Shown here: positions 26,436-35,351 of the stretch, in pieces
How the letters are laid out: each line of letters opens with the position of its first letter
Position numbering within the stretch: position 1 is the stretch's first letter
Assembly: GCF_900112685.1 (NCBI RefSeq)
Contig: NZ_FOMS01000013.1
Coordinates: forward strand, 45,132 to 109,131
Source of the DNA: Roseivivax sediminis
GTDB lineage: Bacteria; Pseudomonadota; Alphaproteobacteria; Rhodobacterales; Rhodobacteraceae
Direction: 5' to 3'
Length of the DNA stretch: 64,000 nucleotides
Notes under the pieces: model-generated
Told to the model about the DNA's origin: nothing
The model's database searches: none
What the model saw: the letters and a program-made list of their open reading frames with translations, nothing else
Program-made: the position numbers and the translations under genes

Positions 26436-28306
26436 CCCCCGATCCCGGCTTCATGCCACCACGCGCACCGCTTGCGATGCGCGAACAGAGCTTCCGCACC
26501 CGTCCCGAGGCGCCGCGCAAGCTGCCGCGTTGGCGGCTGTCCGACATCGCCTGGCGGCTCGGCGCCTTCGGCCCGGCGGTGGCGATCACGCTGTCGCTGA
26601 TCTTCGGGATCGCGCGCTGGTTCCGGTCGGGCGGCTTCACGGTTCAGGAAGGGCTCGTCGTCCTTCTGATCGGTTTCACCTTCATCTGGGTGTCGCTGTC
26701 GGTCTCGGCGGTGCTGATGGCGATGCTGCGGCTCTGGCTGGGGCGAACCCCCGCGCCCTCGGGGCCGCGGCCACGCCAGCGCATCGCGCTCCTGGTGCCG
26801 GTCTACAACGAATGCCCGTGGGAGGTGATGGGCAACGTCGCGGCGATGCGGCGCGAACTGGCGCAGGGGCCGCACGGCGACGACTACGCCTTCTTCATCC
26901 TCAGCGACACCGGCGACGAGGCCATCGCGGCGGCAGAGCGGCGCGCCGTCGCCGCCTTGCGCAGCGAGCCGGGCATCCACGTGCACTACCGCCGGCGGGC
27001 CGAGAACACCGACAAGAAGATCGGCAACATCAACGACTGGATCGCCGGCTGGGGCGCCGACTGGGACGCGATGGTCGTGCTCGACGCCGACAGCCTGATG
27101 ACCGGCGCGGGGCTGCGGATGCTGGCCGACGCACTGGCGCGGGATCCCGATGCGGGGCTGGTGCAGTCCTTCCCGGTGCTGATCTCGGCCGAGACGCTGT
27201 TCGGCCGGATGCAGCAATTCGCCACCTCGGTCTACGGCTGGCTTCTGGCCGAGGGGCTGGCGCTCTGGTCGCGGTCCGAAGGCAATTACTGGGGCCACAA
27301 CGCCATCATCCGCACCCGCGCCTTCGCCGACAGCGCGCGCCTGCCATACCTGCGCGGGCGCGGGGGGCGCGAGTCGCTTATCCTCAGCCACGATTTCGTG
27401 GAGGCGGGGATGCTGCGCCGCGCCGGCTGGGCGGTGCGCTTCCTGCCGCGCGCGGGCGGCTCCTTCGAAGAGACTCCGGCGACGCTGATCGACTACATCC
27501 TGCGCGACCGGCGCTGGTGCCAGGGCAACATGCAGCACCTGCGGCTCCTGCGCGCGCGCGGCTTCCACCCGATCTCGCGCTTTCACATGGTGCAGGGGGC
27601 CTTCGCCTACCTTCTGTCGCCGGCCTGGATCGTGCTGCTGGTCGTCTGGGCCATCTTCCTGCCGATGACGGCCGATGCGCCGGTGAGCTATTTCAGCACC
27701 TCCAACCCGCTCTACCCGGTCTGGCCGCAGATGAGCCGGATCGACGGCGGCTGGTTCCTGCTGTTCATCTACACGATGCTGCTTCTGCCGAAGATCGCAG
27801 CGGCGGCGCTTCTGGCCGGCACGCGTGGGGTGGTGCGGCTTTACGGCGGGGCGGCGCGGTTCACGGCGACGACGCTGACCGAAATCGCGCTCGCCATCCT
27901 CTACGCGCCGATCCTGATGGTTCAGCAGAGCGTGGCGGTCCTGCGTGCGGCGTTCGGCAGGCCGAACCCCTGGGCACCGCAACGGCGCGGTCGCGCTGTT
28001 CATGGCTGGGCCACGCTGCTGCGCTTTCACTGGCTGGAGACGCTGCTGGGCGCGGGCATGCTGATCGGCATGGGGGCGGGTCTGTTGTCCCTTTGGCTCG
28101 CACCGGTTGCGGCCAGCCTGACGGCGGCGGTTGTGCTGTCGCGCCTCTCCGGCCTGCGCGTGTCCGAATGCCGGGTGGCGCCGCTGCGCCTCGAGACGCC
28201 GCTCAGCTTGCGCGAGCCGCGGGTGCAGACCCGCGCCCGTGCCGAGCGCGCCCGCCTGCGCGTGCTTATCGAGGCGCCGGAGGCGGCGTCCATTGCCGCC
28301 GAGTAG
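26423..28306 (+). CDS. opgH: OpgH glucosyltransferase for periplasmic glucans
   Basis: An inner-membrane GT2-family enzyme of 627 residues that polymerises glucose from UDP-glucose and exports the chain. Two membrane helices (about 45-105) precede the catalytic domain: LVPVYNE, ILSDTGDE, VVLDADSLM, and the acceptor motif RDRRWCQGN. More helices follow. It is shorter than Escherichia coli OpgH (847), missing most of the long N-terminal extension. The start overlaps opgG by 13 bases; later in-frame ATGs at 26453 and 26477 are possible starts. Confidence 0.95.
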   Translation: MDRLTPDPGFMPPRAPLAMREQSFRTRPEAPRKLPRWRLSDIAWRLGAFGPAVAITLSLIFGIARWFRSGGFTVQEGLVVLLIGFTFIWVSLSVSAVLMAMLRLWLGRTPAPSGPRPRQRIALLVPVYNECPWEVMGNVAAMRRELAQGPHGDDYAFFILSDTGDEAIAAAERRAVAALRSEPGIHVHYRRRAENTDKKIGNINDWIAGWGADWDAMVVLDADSLMTGAGLRMLADALARDPDAGLVQSFPVLISAETLFGRMQQFATSVYGWLLAEGLALWSRSEGNYWGHNAIIRTRAFADSARLPYLRGRGGRESLILSHDFVEAGMLRRAGWAVRFLPRAGGSFEETPATLIDYILRDRRWCQGNMQHLRLLRARGFHPISRFHMVQGAFAYLLSPAWIVLLVVWAIFLPMTADAPVSYFSTSNPLYPVWPQMSRIDGGWFLLFIYTMLLLPKIAAAALLAGTRGVVRLYGGAARFTATTLTEIALAILYAPILMVQQSVAVLRAAFGRPNPWAPQRRGRAVHGWATLLRFHWLETLLGAGMLIGMGAGLLSLWLAPVAASLTAAVVLSRLSGLRVSECRVAPLRLETPLSLREPRVQTRARAERARLRVLIEAPEAASIAAE

Positions 28307-28421
28307 CGGTGCGAGTGTCTCAGGCCGTGGACGCATGCCCGCGGCGCGTCACATAGGGGGAGGGCGGGTGCAGCCGCGCCCCCGGCTTCGTCGTCCGTCG
28401 TCCATGTCGAAAGAGGTGCCC

Positions 28422-29270
28422 ATGCCCGTGCCGATCCTTCGCATCGCTGCGCTTGCCTGCCTCGGCGCCATGAGCGCCGTCGCCGCCGAAGCCGGCTGCG
28501 GCCCGGTGGCCGAGCCGTGTGAGGTCGAGGCCGGCACCTACCATGTGGAGCAGCCGGACATGCCCGCGGAGGGCGCCCCGGCGCTCATGTTCATTCATGG
28601 CTGGGGGGCATCCGGCGAAGGCACGCTGACCATGCGCGGCGTGGTCGAGACGGCGCTGGCGCGGGGTTACGCCGTGATCGCGCCGGACGGCATCCCGCGC
28701 GAAGGTCGATCGGGCAGAACCTGGGCGTTTCATCCGGACCGCCCGCAGCGTCGTGACGAGATCGCCTTCCTTACGGAGGTGCGCGACGACGCGGCAACGC
28801 GATTCGACCTCGATGCGGGCAAGATGCTGCTGGCGGGGTTCTCCATCGGCGGGTCGATGACCAGCTATCTCGCCTGTGCGGAGCCCGAGGCGTTCGCCGC
28901 CTACGCACCGGTATCGGGCAGCTTCTGGCGGCCGCATCCCGAGGGCTGCGCGGGCCCGGTGCGACTTCTGCACACACATGGCTGGCGTGACGGGACTGTG
29001 CCGCTCGAAGGACGGCTCCTGCGGGGCGAGAACCTCGAGGCTCCGGATGCGGTTGCGCAGGGAGATGTCTGGTACGCCATGGATCTCTGGCGCCAGGCGG
29101 GCGGGTGCCGTCTTCAGGCGGACACGTTCGGCGACGACGGGACCTATTGGCGCAAGGACTGGACCTCCTGCGTCGATGGCGCGAGGCTTGCATTCGCGCT
29201 CTTCGACGGCGGGCACGCCGTGCCGCCGGGTTGGGCGAGGATGGCGCTCGACTGGTTCGAGGCCCGCTGA
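28422..29270 (+). CDS. Secreted LpqC/PHB-depolymerase-like esterase
   Basis: An exported alpha/beta hydrolase of 282 residues with a signal peptide (MPVPILRIAALACLGAMS). The oxyanion region is LMFIHGWGASGEG, the nucleophile elbow GFSIGG (Ser141), and the catalytic His is in GGHAVPPGW. This layout matches the polyhydroxybutyrate depolymerase/feruloyl esterase (LpqC) family. The true substrate is not evident, and no PHB-binding domain is present. The ATG at 28422 follows AGAGG. It is a separate gene 115 bases after opgH. Confidence 0.86.
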   Translation: MPVPILRIAALACLGAMSAVAAEAGCGPVAEPCEVEAGTYHVEQPDMPAEGAPALMFIHGWGASGEGTLTMRGVVETALARGYAVIAPDGIPREGRSGRTWAFHPDRPQRRDEIAFLTEVRDDAATRFDLDAGKMLLAGFSIGGSMTSYLACAEPEAFAAYAPVSGSFWRPHPEGCAGPVRLLHTHGWRDGTVPLEGRLLRGENLEAPDAVAQGDVWYAMDLWRQAGGCRLQADTFGDDGTYWRKDWTSCVDGARLAFALFDGGHAVPPGWARMALDWFEAR

Positions 29271-29775
29271 GCGGGCGGGAGTCCGGCCCCTGTCGCCCCG
29301 TCCGGCAGGTCGCTGACGGCTTCGCATCGACCGACCCGCCGGAGGCAGTTTGTCCGCGGTCGAGGCCTATCGCGAGCGCCCGGACGCCTGGCGCCGGCTG
29401 GTACTGGGCGTGCCCGGGACGTCCGGTGTGCCCGGCTTTCCGCGACTTGGACCATGAGGCGCATTCCTTGGCCGGGCAAAGCGGAGGGAACATTAGCCAC
29501 TGTTAAGTCTGATGAATTTGTTCTCGGCGGTTCTCCGCGGACCGCCGGTTAATTGACCATCCCACAAACATCAATTATCTTGCCACTTGGTGTGTGGTAT
29601 GCCAGCGTACCAGCGCGGGCTGTTCGGCGACGCGGTGTCGGCATTCGCGAATCGTCACCATGCCCCAAGACAACCGCATTCGCCCGACGGGGACGGCATC
29701 ACATTCGGCAAGACTTGATTCGCCGGATGCAGTCGTTTGTTGGGGGGACATGTTTCATGTCTGGGAGGACAAGAC
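29271..29775. other. 505-base gene-free stretch before the Nramp-like gene
   Basis: No supported gene was found. The first 180 bases are GC-rich, then composition falls (about 29490-29600). This segment holds the promoter candidate at 29553-29581, leaving a leader of nearly 190 bases before the TTG start. The long leader could carry regulation, but I saw no recognisable riboswitch fold. Confidence 0.5.
29553..29581 (+). promoter_or_regulatory. Sigma-70-type promoter candidate for the Nramp-like gene
   Basis: TTGACC, a 17-base spacer, then TATCTT, in an AT-richer patch 195 bases upstream of the coding start. The spacing is ideal. No start site data support it. Confidence 0.45.
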
Positions 29776-31167
29776 TTGACTGACACTTTGACGAACCCCG
29801 GTGTCGCGGGTCCGAGCGCTTCGGACGACGACGCGCAACGGGGCAGCGACATCTACATCGACGCGCCGGGGACGACCCTGACCGACACCTGGAAGAACGC
29901 GGGTCCCGGCATCGCCGCCGCGATGACGGGGATCGGCGCCAGCCACATCATGCACGGGCCGACAGCGGGTGCGCAGTTCGGCTATGCGCTGCTTTGGATC
30001 GTCCCCGTCGCCTACATCCTGAAGTACTGCTGTTTCGAGTTTGCCCACCGCTACACGATGGTGAAGGGCGAGACGATCATGAACGCCTATGCGCGTCTCG
30101 GCAAATGGCCGTTCTGGTACCTGGGCTTCCAATCGCTGGCCAACACATTCGGCATCGCCGGCCGTGCCCTGGGTTGCGGCGCGATGCTCTGGGCCGCGTT
30201 CCCGATCATGCCGCTCGAAGCCTGGTCGATGCTCGTCCTGCTGGTGACGATCGCCATCCTGTGGCTCGGCAAGTACAGCGTGTTCGAAGGCATCGTGAAG
30301 GTCGCGATCATCGTCTTCGCGCTGTCGTCGTTCGTCGCCTTCGCGCTGCAGGCGCCGCCCGCCGCCGACTACCTGTCGCGGCTGCTGCCGACCCTGCCAC
30401 CTGCCGGTGCGATGATCCTCTTCGGGTCGATGTTCGGGTACTTCCCGACCACGACCGAGGTCTCGGCGATGCAGTCGAACTGGGCCGTCGATAAGAAAAG
30501 CGGCATGGTCTACGTCAAGGAAATGCGGGCCAAGGGGTACAAGGTCGAGGTTCACCCCGACTACATGAAGAACTCCATGACCCTGTACCGTCGCGACATG
30601 AACGTGTCCTACATCGTCGCCGCTCTGACCGGCATGGTGTTCGTGATCGTCGGTGCCGTCGTGCTGAACCCGATCGGCCTCGTTCCCGAAGGCCGCGAGA
30701 TGGGCGTGACCATCGCACGCATCTACACCGACACGTTCGGCGCCTGGGTGTTCCCGATCATCATCGCCGGCGGCATCGCCGCGCTGTTCTCGACCGTCTT
30801 CACCTATTTCGACGGTCAGGCCCGCGTGTTCGAGGAATGCTGCGTCCGCCTGAAGACCGACTGGGACAAGCCGACGACGCGCAAGCTGATCAACCGGGGC
30901 TTCCAGGTGCTCTGGGTCATCGGCGGTGCGGCCGTGATGTTCGGCATGCCCAAGCCGATCGTCGTCGTGCAGGCTGCGTCGATCCTCGCGCTGATCTTCT
31001 CGCCGATCATCTACTGGATGACGATCAAGGCGGTCACGGACGGCTTCGAGACGCCCGAAGAGCGTGAGCACATGCCCGGTAAGTTCATGCTGGGTCTGGC
31101 TTGGACCGGGACCATCGGGCTGGCAATCGTCTCGATCTACGTGCTGATCGCGATGGCCATCGCTTAA
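29776..31167 (+). CDS. Nramp-family-like membrane transporter lacking the canonical metal motifs
   Basis: About 11 membrane helices in 463 residues. The N-terminal segment NAGPGIAAAMTGIG and AGAQFGYALLWIV are clearly Nramp-like. In Nramp manganese/iron transporters, helix 1 carries DPGN and helix 6 carries MPH. Here helix 1 reads GASH at the same place, and helix 6 reads GYFPTTTEVSAMQSNW, so the usual ligands are missing. The protein may move another ion or solute. A TTG start at 29776 is chosen because GGGAGGA lies just before it. Upstream in-frame starts lack such a site. It ends at a strong terminator shared with the opp operon. Confidence 0.75.
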   Translation: MTDTLTNPGVAGPSASDDDAQRGSDIYIDAPGTTLTDTWKNAGPGIAAAMTGIGASHIMHGPTAGAQFGYALLWIVPVAYILKYCCFEFAHRYTMVKGETIMNAYARLGKWPFWYLGFQSLANTFGIAGRALGCGAMLWAAFPIMPLEAWSMLVLLVTIAILWLGKYSVFEGIVKVAIIVFALSSFVAFALQAPPAADYLSRLLPTLPPAGAMILFGSMFGYFPTTTEVSAMQSNWAVDKKSGMVYVKEMRAKGYKVEVHPDYMKNSMTLYRRDMNVSYIVAALTGMVFVIVGAVVLNPIGLVPEGREMGVTIARIYTDTFGAWVFPIIIAGGIAALFSTVFTYFDGQARVFEECCVRLKTDWDKPTTRKLINRGFQVLWVIGGAAVMFGMPKPIVVVQAASILALIFSPIIYWMTIKAVTDGFETPEEREHMPGKFMLGLAWTGTIGLAIVSIYVLIAMAIA

Positions 31168-31190
31168 GCTGAGATCCCTGAAAAAAGTGG

Positions 31191-31225
31191 CGCCGCGCCG
31201 GGAGAGGTCCCGGCGCGGCGTTTTC
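31191..31225. terminator. Strong bidirectional rho-independent terminator
   Basis: A perfect 13-bp stem (CGCCGCGCCGGGA with TCCCGGCGCGGCG, 4-base loop; 31191-31220) is followed by TTTTCT on the plus strand. On the minus strand it is followed, after four bases, by six Ts (the A-run at 31181-31186). It sits between the convergent Nramp-like gene and oppF and can end both transcripts. Confidence 0.92.
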
Positions 31226-31269
31226 TAATCGGAAGTGTGGCGACGTGGCTGGCGCCGCACGGTCGCGCT

Positions 31270-32271
31270 TCAGGCCACCTCCTCGGCGGTCAGGCGGCCG
31301 GGAAAGAGGCAGGCGCATTGGTGCCGGCCGCGCCCGGGCTGCGGCACCTCCTCGGCGCAGGCGGCTTCGGCGCGCGGGCAGCGGGTGCGAAAGACGCAGC
31401 CCGAGGGCGGCGCCATCGGTGAGGGCAGATCGCCGTGCAGCGGGATGATCGTCTTTTCGCGCTCGATCACCGGGTCCGGGACTGGCACCGCCGACATGAG
31501 CGCTTGCGTGTATGGGTGCTGCGGGTCGGCATAAAGAAGCTCCGACGGTGCCTTTTCCATCATCCGGCCGAGATAGAGCACCATCACCTCGTCCGAGATG
31601 TGCTTCACCACCGACAGGTCGTGCGCGATGAAGATCATCGCGAGGCCGAGGTCGCTCTGAAGCTCCTGCAGAAGCTCGATCACCTGCGCCTGGATAGACA
31701 CGTCGAGCGCCGAGACCGGCTCGTCGCAGATCAGCAGCTTGGGCTCCACGATCAGCGCGCGGGCGATGCCGATGCGCTGGCATTGCCCGCCCGAGAACTC
31801 GTGCGGGTAGCGGTTGATCATCTGCGGCAGCAGGCCGACGCGGTCCATCATGTCGCGCACACGTGTTTTCACCTCGTCCCGGCCGAGGTCGGGGCGATGG
31901 GTGCGCAGCGGCTCCGCAATGATCTGGCCCAGCGTCATGCGCGGGTTGAGCGAGGCCAGCGGGTCCTGGAAGATCATCTGGATCTCGGAGCGGTAGCGCT
32001 TCATCCGCGACGGCGATAGCGCCAGAAGATCGTCGCTGCCCTGCCAGATCACCTGGCCCTCGGCCGGGGCCATCTGGATCAGCGCGCGCGCCAAGGTGGA
32101 CTTGCCGCAGCCCGATTCGCCGACGATTCCGAGCGTCTGGCCGGGCATGAGATCGAAGCTCACCCCGTTCACGGCGTGCAAGTGGCGCGGCGCCGTCCAC
32201 GGCATGTCGCCGGGCCGGGTGATCCGGAAGCGAACGTTCACGTCACGCGCGGAAATCAGTGGCGTGGTCAT
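31270..32271 (-). CDS. oppF: Oligopeptide ABC transporter ATP-binding protein, OppF/DppF type
   Basis: The second ATPase of a peptide importer, 333 residues. Walker A is GESGCGKSTLARAL, the signature FSGGQCQRIGIARAL, and Walker B LLICDEPVSALD. The C-terminal oligopeptide-transporter domain has GCVFRTRCPRAEAAC, a cysteine cluster that in this family can bind an Fe-S cluster. Start ATG at 32271 overlaps the oppD stop by four bases. It is the last gene of the oppABCDF operon. Confidence 0.95.
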   Translation of the reverse strand: MTTPLISARDVNVRFRITRPGDMPWTAPRHLHAVNGVSFDLMPGQTLGIVGESGCGKSTLARALIQMAPAEGQVIWQGSDDLLALSPSRMKRYRSEIQMIFQDPLASLNPRMTLGQIIAEPLRTHRPDLGRDEVKTRVRDMMDRVGLLPQMINRYPHEFSGGQCQRIGIARALIVEPKLLICDEPVSALDVSIQAQVIELLQELQSDLGLAMIFIAHDLSVVKHISDEVMVLYLGRMMEKAPSELLYADPQHPYTQALMSAVPVPDPVIEREKTIIPLHGDLPSPMAPPSGCVFRTRCPRAEAACAEEVPQPGRGRHQCACLFPGRLTAEEVA

Positions 32272-33236
32272 GCGGCGACCTCCTTCACGGGGCGGTGACA
32301 GGCGCGCTCGCGGGCCTCGCCGGCTGGGGCGAGGGGCGGCATCACCGCGCAATCCTCGTCGGCGAAGGCGCAACGCGGCCGGAACGGGCAGCCGGACGGC
32401 GGGCGCGCCATGTTCGGCGGGTTGCCGGGGATCGCCTGCATCGTCTCCTGACCCCGGTCGACGCGCGGCACGGCCTGCAGAAGCCCGCGCGTATAGGGGT
32501 GCGTCGGCTGGGCAAAGATCGGATGGACGGGCGCGCGCTCCATCACCTTGCCACCGTACATCACCGTCACACGCTCGCAGAAGCCGGCGACCACGCCGAG
32601 ATCGTGCGTGATGAGCATGGTTGCCATGCCGAACTCGGCCTGCAATTCCTGCAGGAGGCGCATGATCTGCGCCTGAACGGTGACGTCGAGGGCGGTGGTC
32701 GGCTCGTCCGCGATCAGAAGGTCGGGCTGGCACAGCAGCGACATGGCGATCATCACCCGCTGGCGCATCCCGCCCGAGAATTCGTGCGGGTAGAGCCGGA
32801 TGCGGTCCTTCGCGCCGGGGATGCGCACGGCGTCGAGCATCCGCACCGCCTCGGCCAATGCGGCGCGCTTGCCAAGACCCTTGTGCAGCATCAGCACCTC
32901 GGCCATCTGGTCGGAGATGCGCATGTAGGGGTTCAGCGACGTCATCGGATCCTGGAAGATGATTGCGATGCGCTCGGCGCGGATGCGGTTGAGCGTGCGC
33001 GCGGGGGCGTTCAGGATTTCCTCCCCGTCGAAACGGATGGAGCCGGAGGCGCGGCCGTTCTTCGCCAGCAGGCCGAGTGTCGCAAAGGCGGTCTGGGACT
33101 TGCCCGAACCGCTTTCGCCGACGATGCCCAGCGTCTCGCCGCGGTCGAGCGTCAGCGACAGGCCGTTGACGGCGTGAACTTCGCCGTCGCCGGTATCGAA
33201 GGACACGTTCAGGTCGTCGATCTCGAGAAGGGGCAT
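32268..33236 (-). CDS. oppD: Oligopeptide ABC transporter ATP-binding protein, OppD/DppD type
   Basis: The first ATPase of the importer, 322 residues. Walker A is [13 protein letters not shown], the signature [15 protein letters not shown], and Walker [14 protein letters not shown]. The C-terminal domain holds [15 protein letters not shown]. The ATG at 33236 ([13 protein letters not shown]) is chosen over an in-frame start 147 bases upstream that would add a Pro/Arg-rich tail. A GC-rich 127-base gap with hairpin potential separates it from oppC. Confidence 0.95.
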   Translation of the reverse strand: MPLLEIDDLNVSFDTGDGEVHAVNGLSLTLDRGETLGIVGESGSGKSQTAFATLGLLAKNGRASGSIRFDGEEILNAPARTLNRIRAERIAIIFQDPMTSLNPYMRISDQMAEVLMLHKGLGKRAALAEAVRMLDAVRIPGAKDRIRLYPHEFSGGMRQRVMIAMSLLCQPDLLIADEPTTALDVTVQAQIMRLLQELQAEFGMATMLITHDLGVVAGFCERVTVMYGGKVMERAPVHPIFAQPTHPYTRGLLQAVPRVDRGQETMQAIPGNPPNMARPPSGCPFRPRCAFADEDCAVMPPLAPAGEARERACHRPVKEVAA

Positions 33237-33363
33237 GTCAGGGGGCCTCCTGGCGGTGCGGGTCGTGGTGTGGGGCCGGGCTGCGCCGCCCCGGGGGGGC
33301 GGGCCGGCGCTGCCCGGCGTAGCCGCCGGGCGGGCGCGTCGATCGCGCGGGTGCCCTGCATCC

Positions 33364-34290
33364 TCACCGATCCTTCGGGTCAAGGGCGTCGCGCAGCCCG
33401 TCGCCCACGAAGAAGAAGCCGAAGAGCGTCAGGCAGAAGAACAGGAGCGGAAAGGCAAGCTGCCAGATCGTGCCGTAGGCCATGGTCGACGCGCCCTGCG
33501 AGATCAGTGCGCCGAGCGAGGTCAACGGCTCCTGCACGCCGAGGCCGAGAAACGAGATGAAACTCTCCGTCAGGATCATCAGCGGTACCAGAAGCGTCGC
33601 GTAGACGGCGATCACCCCCAGCAGGTTCGGCACGATGTGGCGGCGGATGATGGTCACGCCCGAGACGCCCGTCGCTCGCGCCGCCTCGATGAACTCGCGG
33701 TTCTTGAGGCTGAGCGTCTGGCCCCGGACGATCCGGCTCATCTCCAGCCAGGAGATCAGGCCGAGCCCGACGAACAGCGCCGTCATCGACCGGCCGTACA
33801 TCACCAGGATCAGGATCAGCACGAACATGTACGGTATCGCCATCAGGATATCGACCGCGCGCATCATCGCCGCGTCGACGCGTCCGCCGACATATCCCGC
33901 CGTCGCGCCGTACATCGTGCCGACCACCACCGCGACGAGCGCGCCGACAAGGCCCACCATGAGCGACACCTGCGTGCCCTGAACGGTGCGCGCGTAAAGA
34001 TCGCGGCCAAGCTCGTCCACGCCGAAATAATGCCCGTTTTCCAGCGACGGGCCGCCCTCCTGCGCGACGACGCCCATGACGTTGTAATCGAGCTCTTCGT
34101 TGGACCACTGGGCGAGGTATCCGCCGAAGAGGGCGAAGAGCGTGACGAAGACCAGAAGGACCAGCCCCACCATCGCCGCCTTGTTGGACAGGAAGCGCCG
34201 CCGCGCATCGGCCCAGAGCGAGCGGCCCGCGACCTCGTCCTCGCCCATCCGTTCGGCGATCGCTTCCATGCGTTCGGAATCGTAGACCAT
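33364..34290 (-). CDS. oppC: Oligopeptide ABC transporter permease, OppC/DppC type
   Basis: An inner-membrane permease of 308 residues with six membrane helices, the first at about 38-60. The EAA loop that contacts the ATPases is EFIEAARATGVSGVTIIRRH. Family features include YFGVDELGRDLYARTV. It starts four bases after oppB ends, so the genes are co-transcribed. Confidence 0.95.
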   Translation of the reverse strand: MVYDSERMEAIAERMGEDEVAGRSLWADARRRFLSNKAAMVGLVLLVFVTLFALFGGYLAQWSNEELDYNVMGVVAQEGGPSLENGHYFGVDELGRDLYARTVQGTQVSLMVGLVGALVAVVVGTMYGATAGYVGGRVDAAMMRAVDILMAIPYMFVLILILVMYGRSMTALFVGLGLISWLEMSRIVRGQTLSLKNREFIEAARATGVSGVTIIRRHIVPNLLGVIAVYATLLVPLMILTESFISFLGLGVQEPLTSLGALISQGASTMAYGTIWQLAFPLLFFCLTLFGFFFVGDGLRDALDPKDR

Positions 34291-34294
34291 GGGC

Positions 34295-35218
34295 TCAGTA
34301 CCGGATCTTGGGGTCGATCCACCCGTAAAGGATGTCGACCACGAGGTTGAACAGGATCGTCAGCGTGCCCATCAGGATCGTCACCCCCATCATCACCGCA
34401 TAGTCGCGGTTGAGCGCCGAATCGACGAAGGCCTTCCCGATGCCGCCGGTGGAGAAGTAGACGTCCACCACCACGGACCCGGTGATCATCCCCACGAAGG
34501 CCGGCCCGAGATAGGAGATCACCGGCAGCATCGCGGGTTTCAGCGCATGGCGCAGGATCACCCGCCGCTCGGGCAGGCCCTTGGCCCGCGCCGTGCGGAT
34601 ATGGTTCATGTTCAGCGTCTCCAGCATCGAGGACCGGGTGATCCGCGCGATGGAGGCCATGAACGATGTCGACAGCGCGATCACCGGCATGACCAGGTAT
34701 TCCCACTGGCCGCCCTGCCAGCCGCCGCCCGGCAGCCAGCCGAGCCAGAGCGTGAAGGTCAGCACCAGGATCGGGGCCATCACGAAGTTCGGCAGCACCT
34801 GCGCGCCGATCGAGACGCCCACCGCGAAATAATCGAGGACGGAGTTCTGCCTGATCGCCGCAACGACGCCGAGCGTGACGCCGACGACCACCGCGACGAT
34901 GAAGGACAGTATCCCGTAGGTCAGCGTGACCGGAAAGCCCTGCGCGATGATCTCGTTCACCGTGCGGTCCTTGTAGATGAAGGACGGGCCGAAATCGAAC
35001 TCGGTCACGATGCCCCAGATATAAGTGAAGATCTGGCGCCAGAGCGGCTGGTCCAGCCCGTACTTGGCGTTGAGGTTCGCCAGCACCTCGGGCGGCAATT
35101 CGCGTTCGGACGTGAACGGCCCGCCGGGCGCGGCGTGCATCAGCACGAAGGACACCACGATCAGGATAAGGAGCGTCGGCACCGCGATGGCAAGACGCTT
35201 GAACGTATAGGACAGCAT
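34295..35218 (-). CDS. oppB: Oligopeptide ABC transporter permease, OppB/DppB type
   Basis: The partner permease, 307 residues, with an N-terminal helix (LAIAVPTLLILIVVSFVLMH) followed by five more. The EAA loop is HIRTARAKGLPERRVILRHA. The ATG at 35218 (MLSYTFKRLAIAVPT) gives the usual OppB start; an upstream in-frame start would add 15 residues before the membrane helix. Confidence 0.95.
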   Translation of the reverse strand: MLSYTFKRLAIAVPTLLILIVVSFVLMHAAPGGPFTSERELPPEVLANLNAKYGLDQPLWRQIFTYIWGIVTEFDFGPSFIYKDRTVNEIIAQGFPVTLTYGILSFIVAVVVGVTLGVVAAIRQNSVLDYFAVGVSIGAQVLPNFVMAPILVLTFTLWLGWLPGGGWQGGQWEYLVMPVIALSTSFMASIARITRSSMLETLNMNHIRTARAKGLPERRVILRHALKPAMLPVISYLGPAFVGMITGSVVVDVYFSTGGIGKAFVDSALNRDYAVMMGVTILMGTLTILFNLVVDILYGWIDPKIRY

Positions 35219-35351
35219 GGGCGGCTCCCCGGAGGCTGGGCGACGCGGCGGTGAAGCGGTCAATCGACGGAAGGTAGCGCGGTGCGGCCGGCTGGCAGCC
35301 CCGCGGGCGGGGCCGGAGCGGGGCGCCCGGGCAGGGGCGCCCCGTGCGGCG

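Noticed and set aside
29594-29783. Short frames in the leader of the Nramp-like gene
   Set aside because: They lack ribosome-binding sites and recognisable content, apart from the one that becomes the transporter frame.
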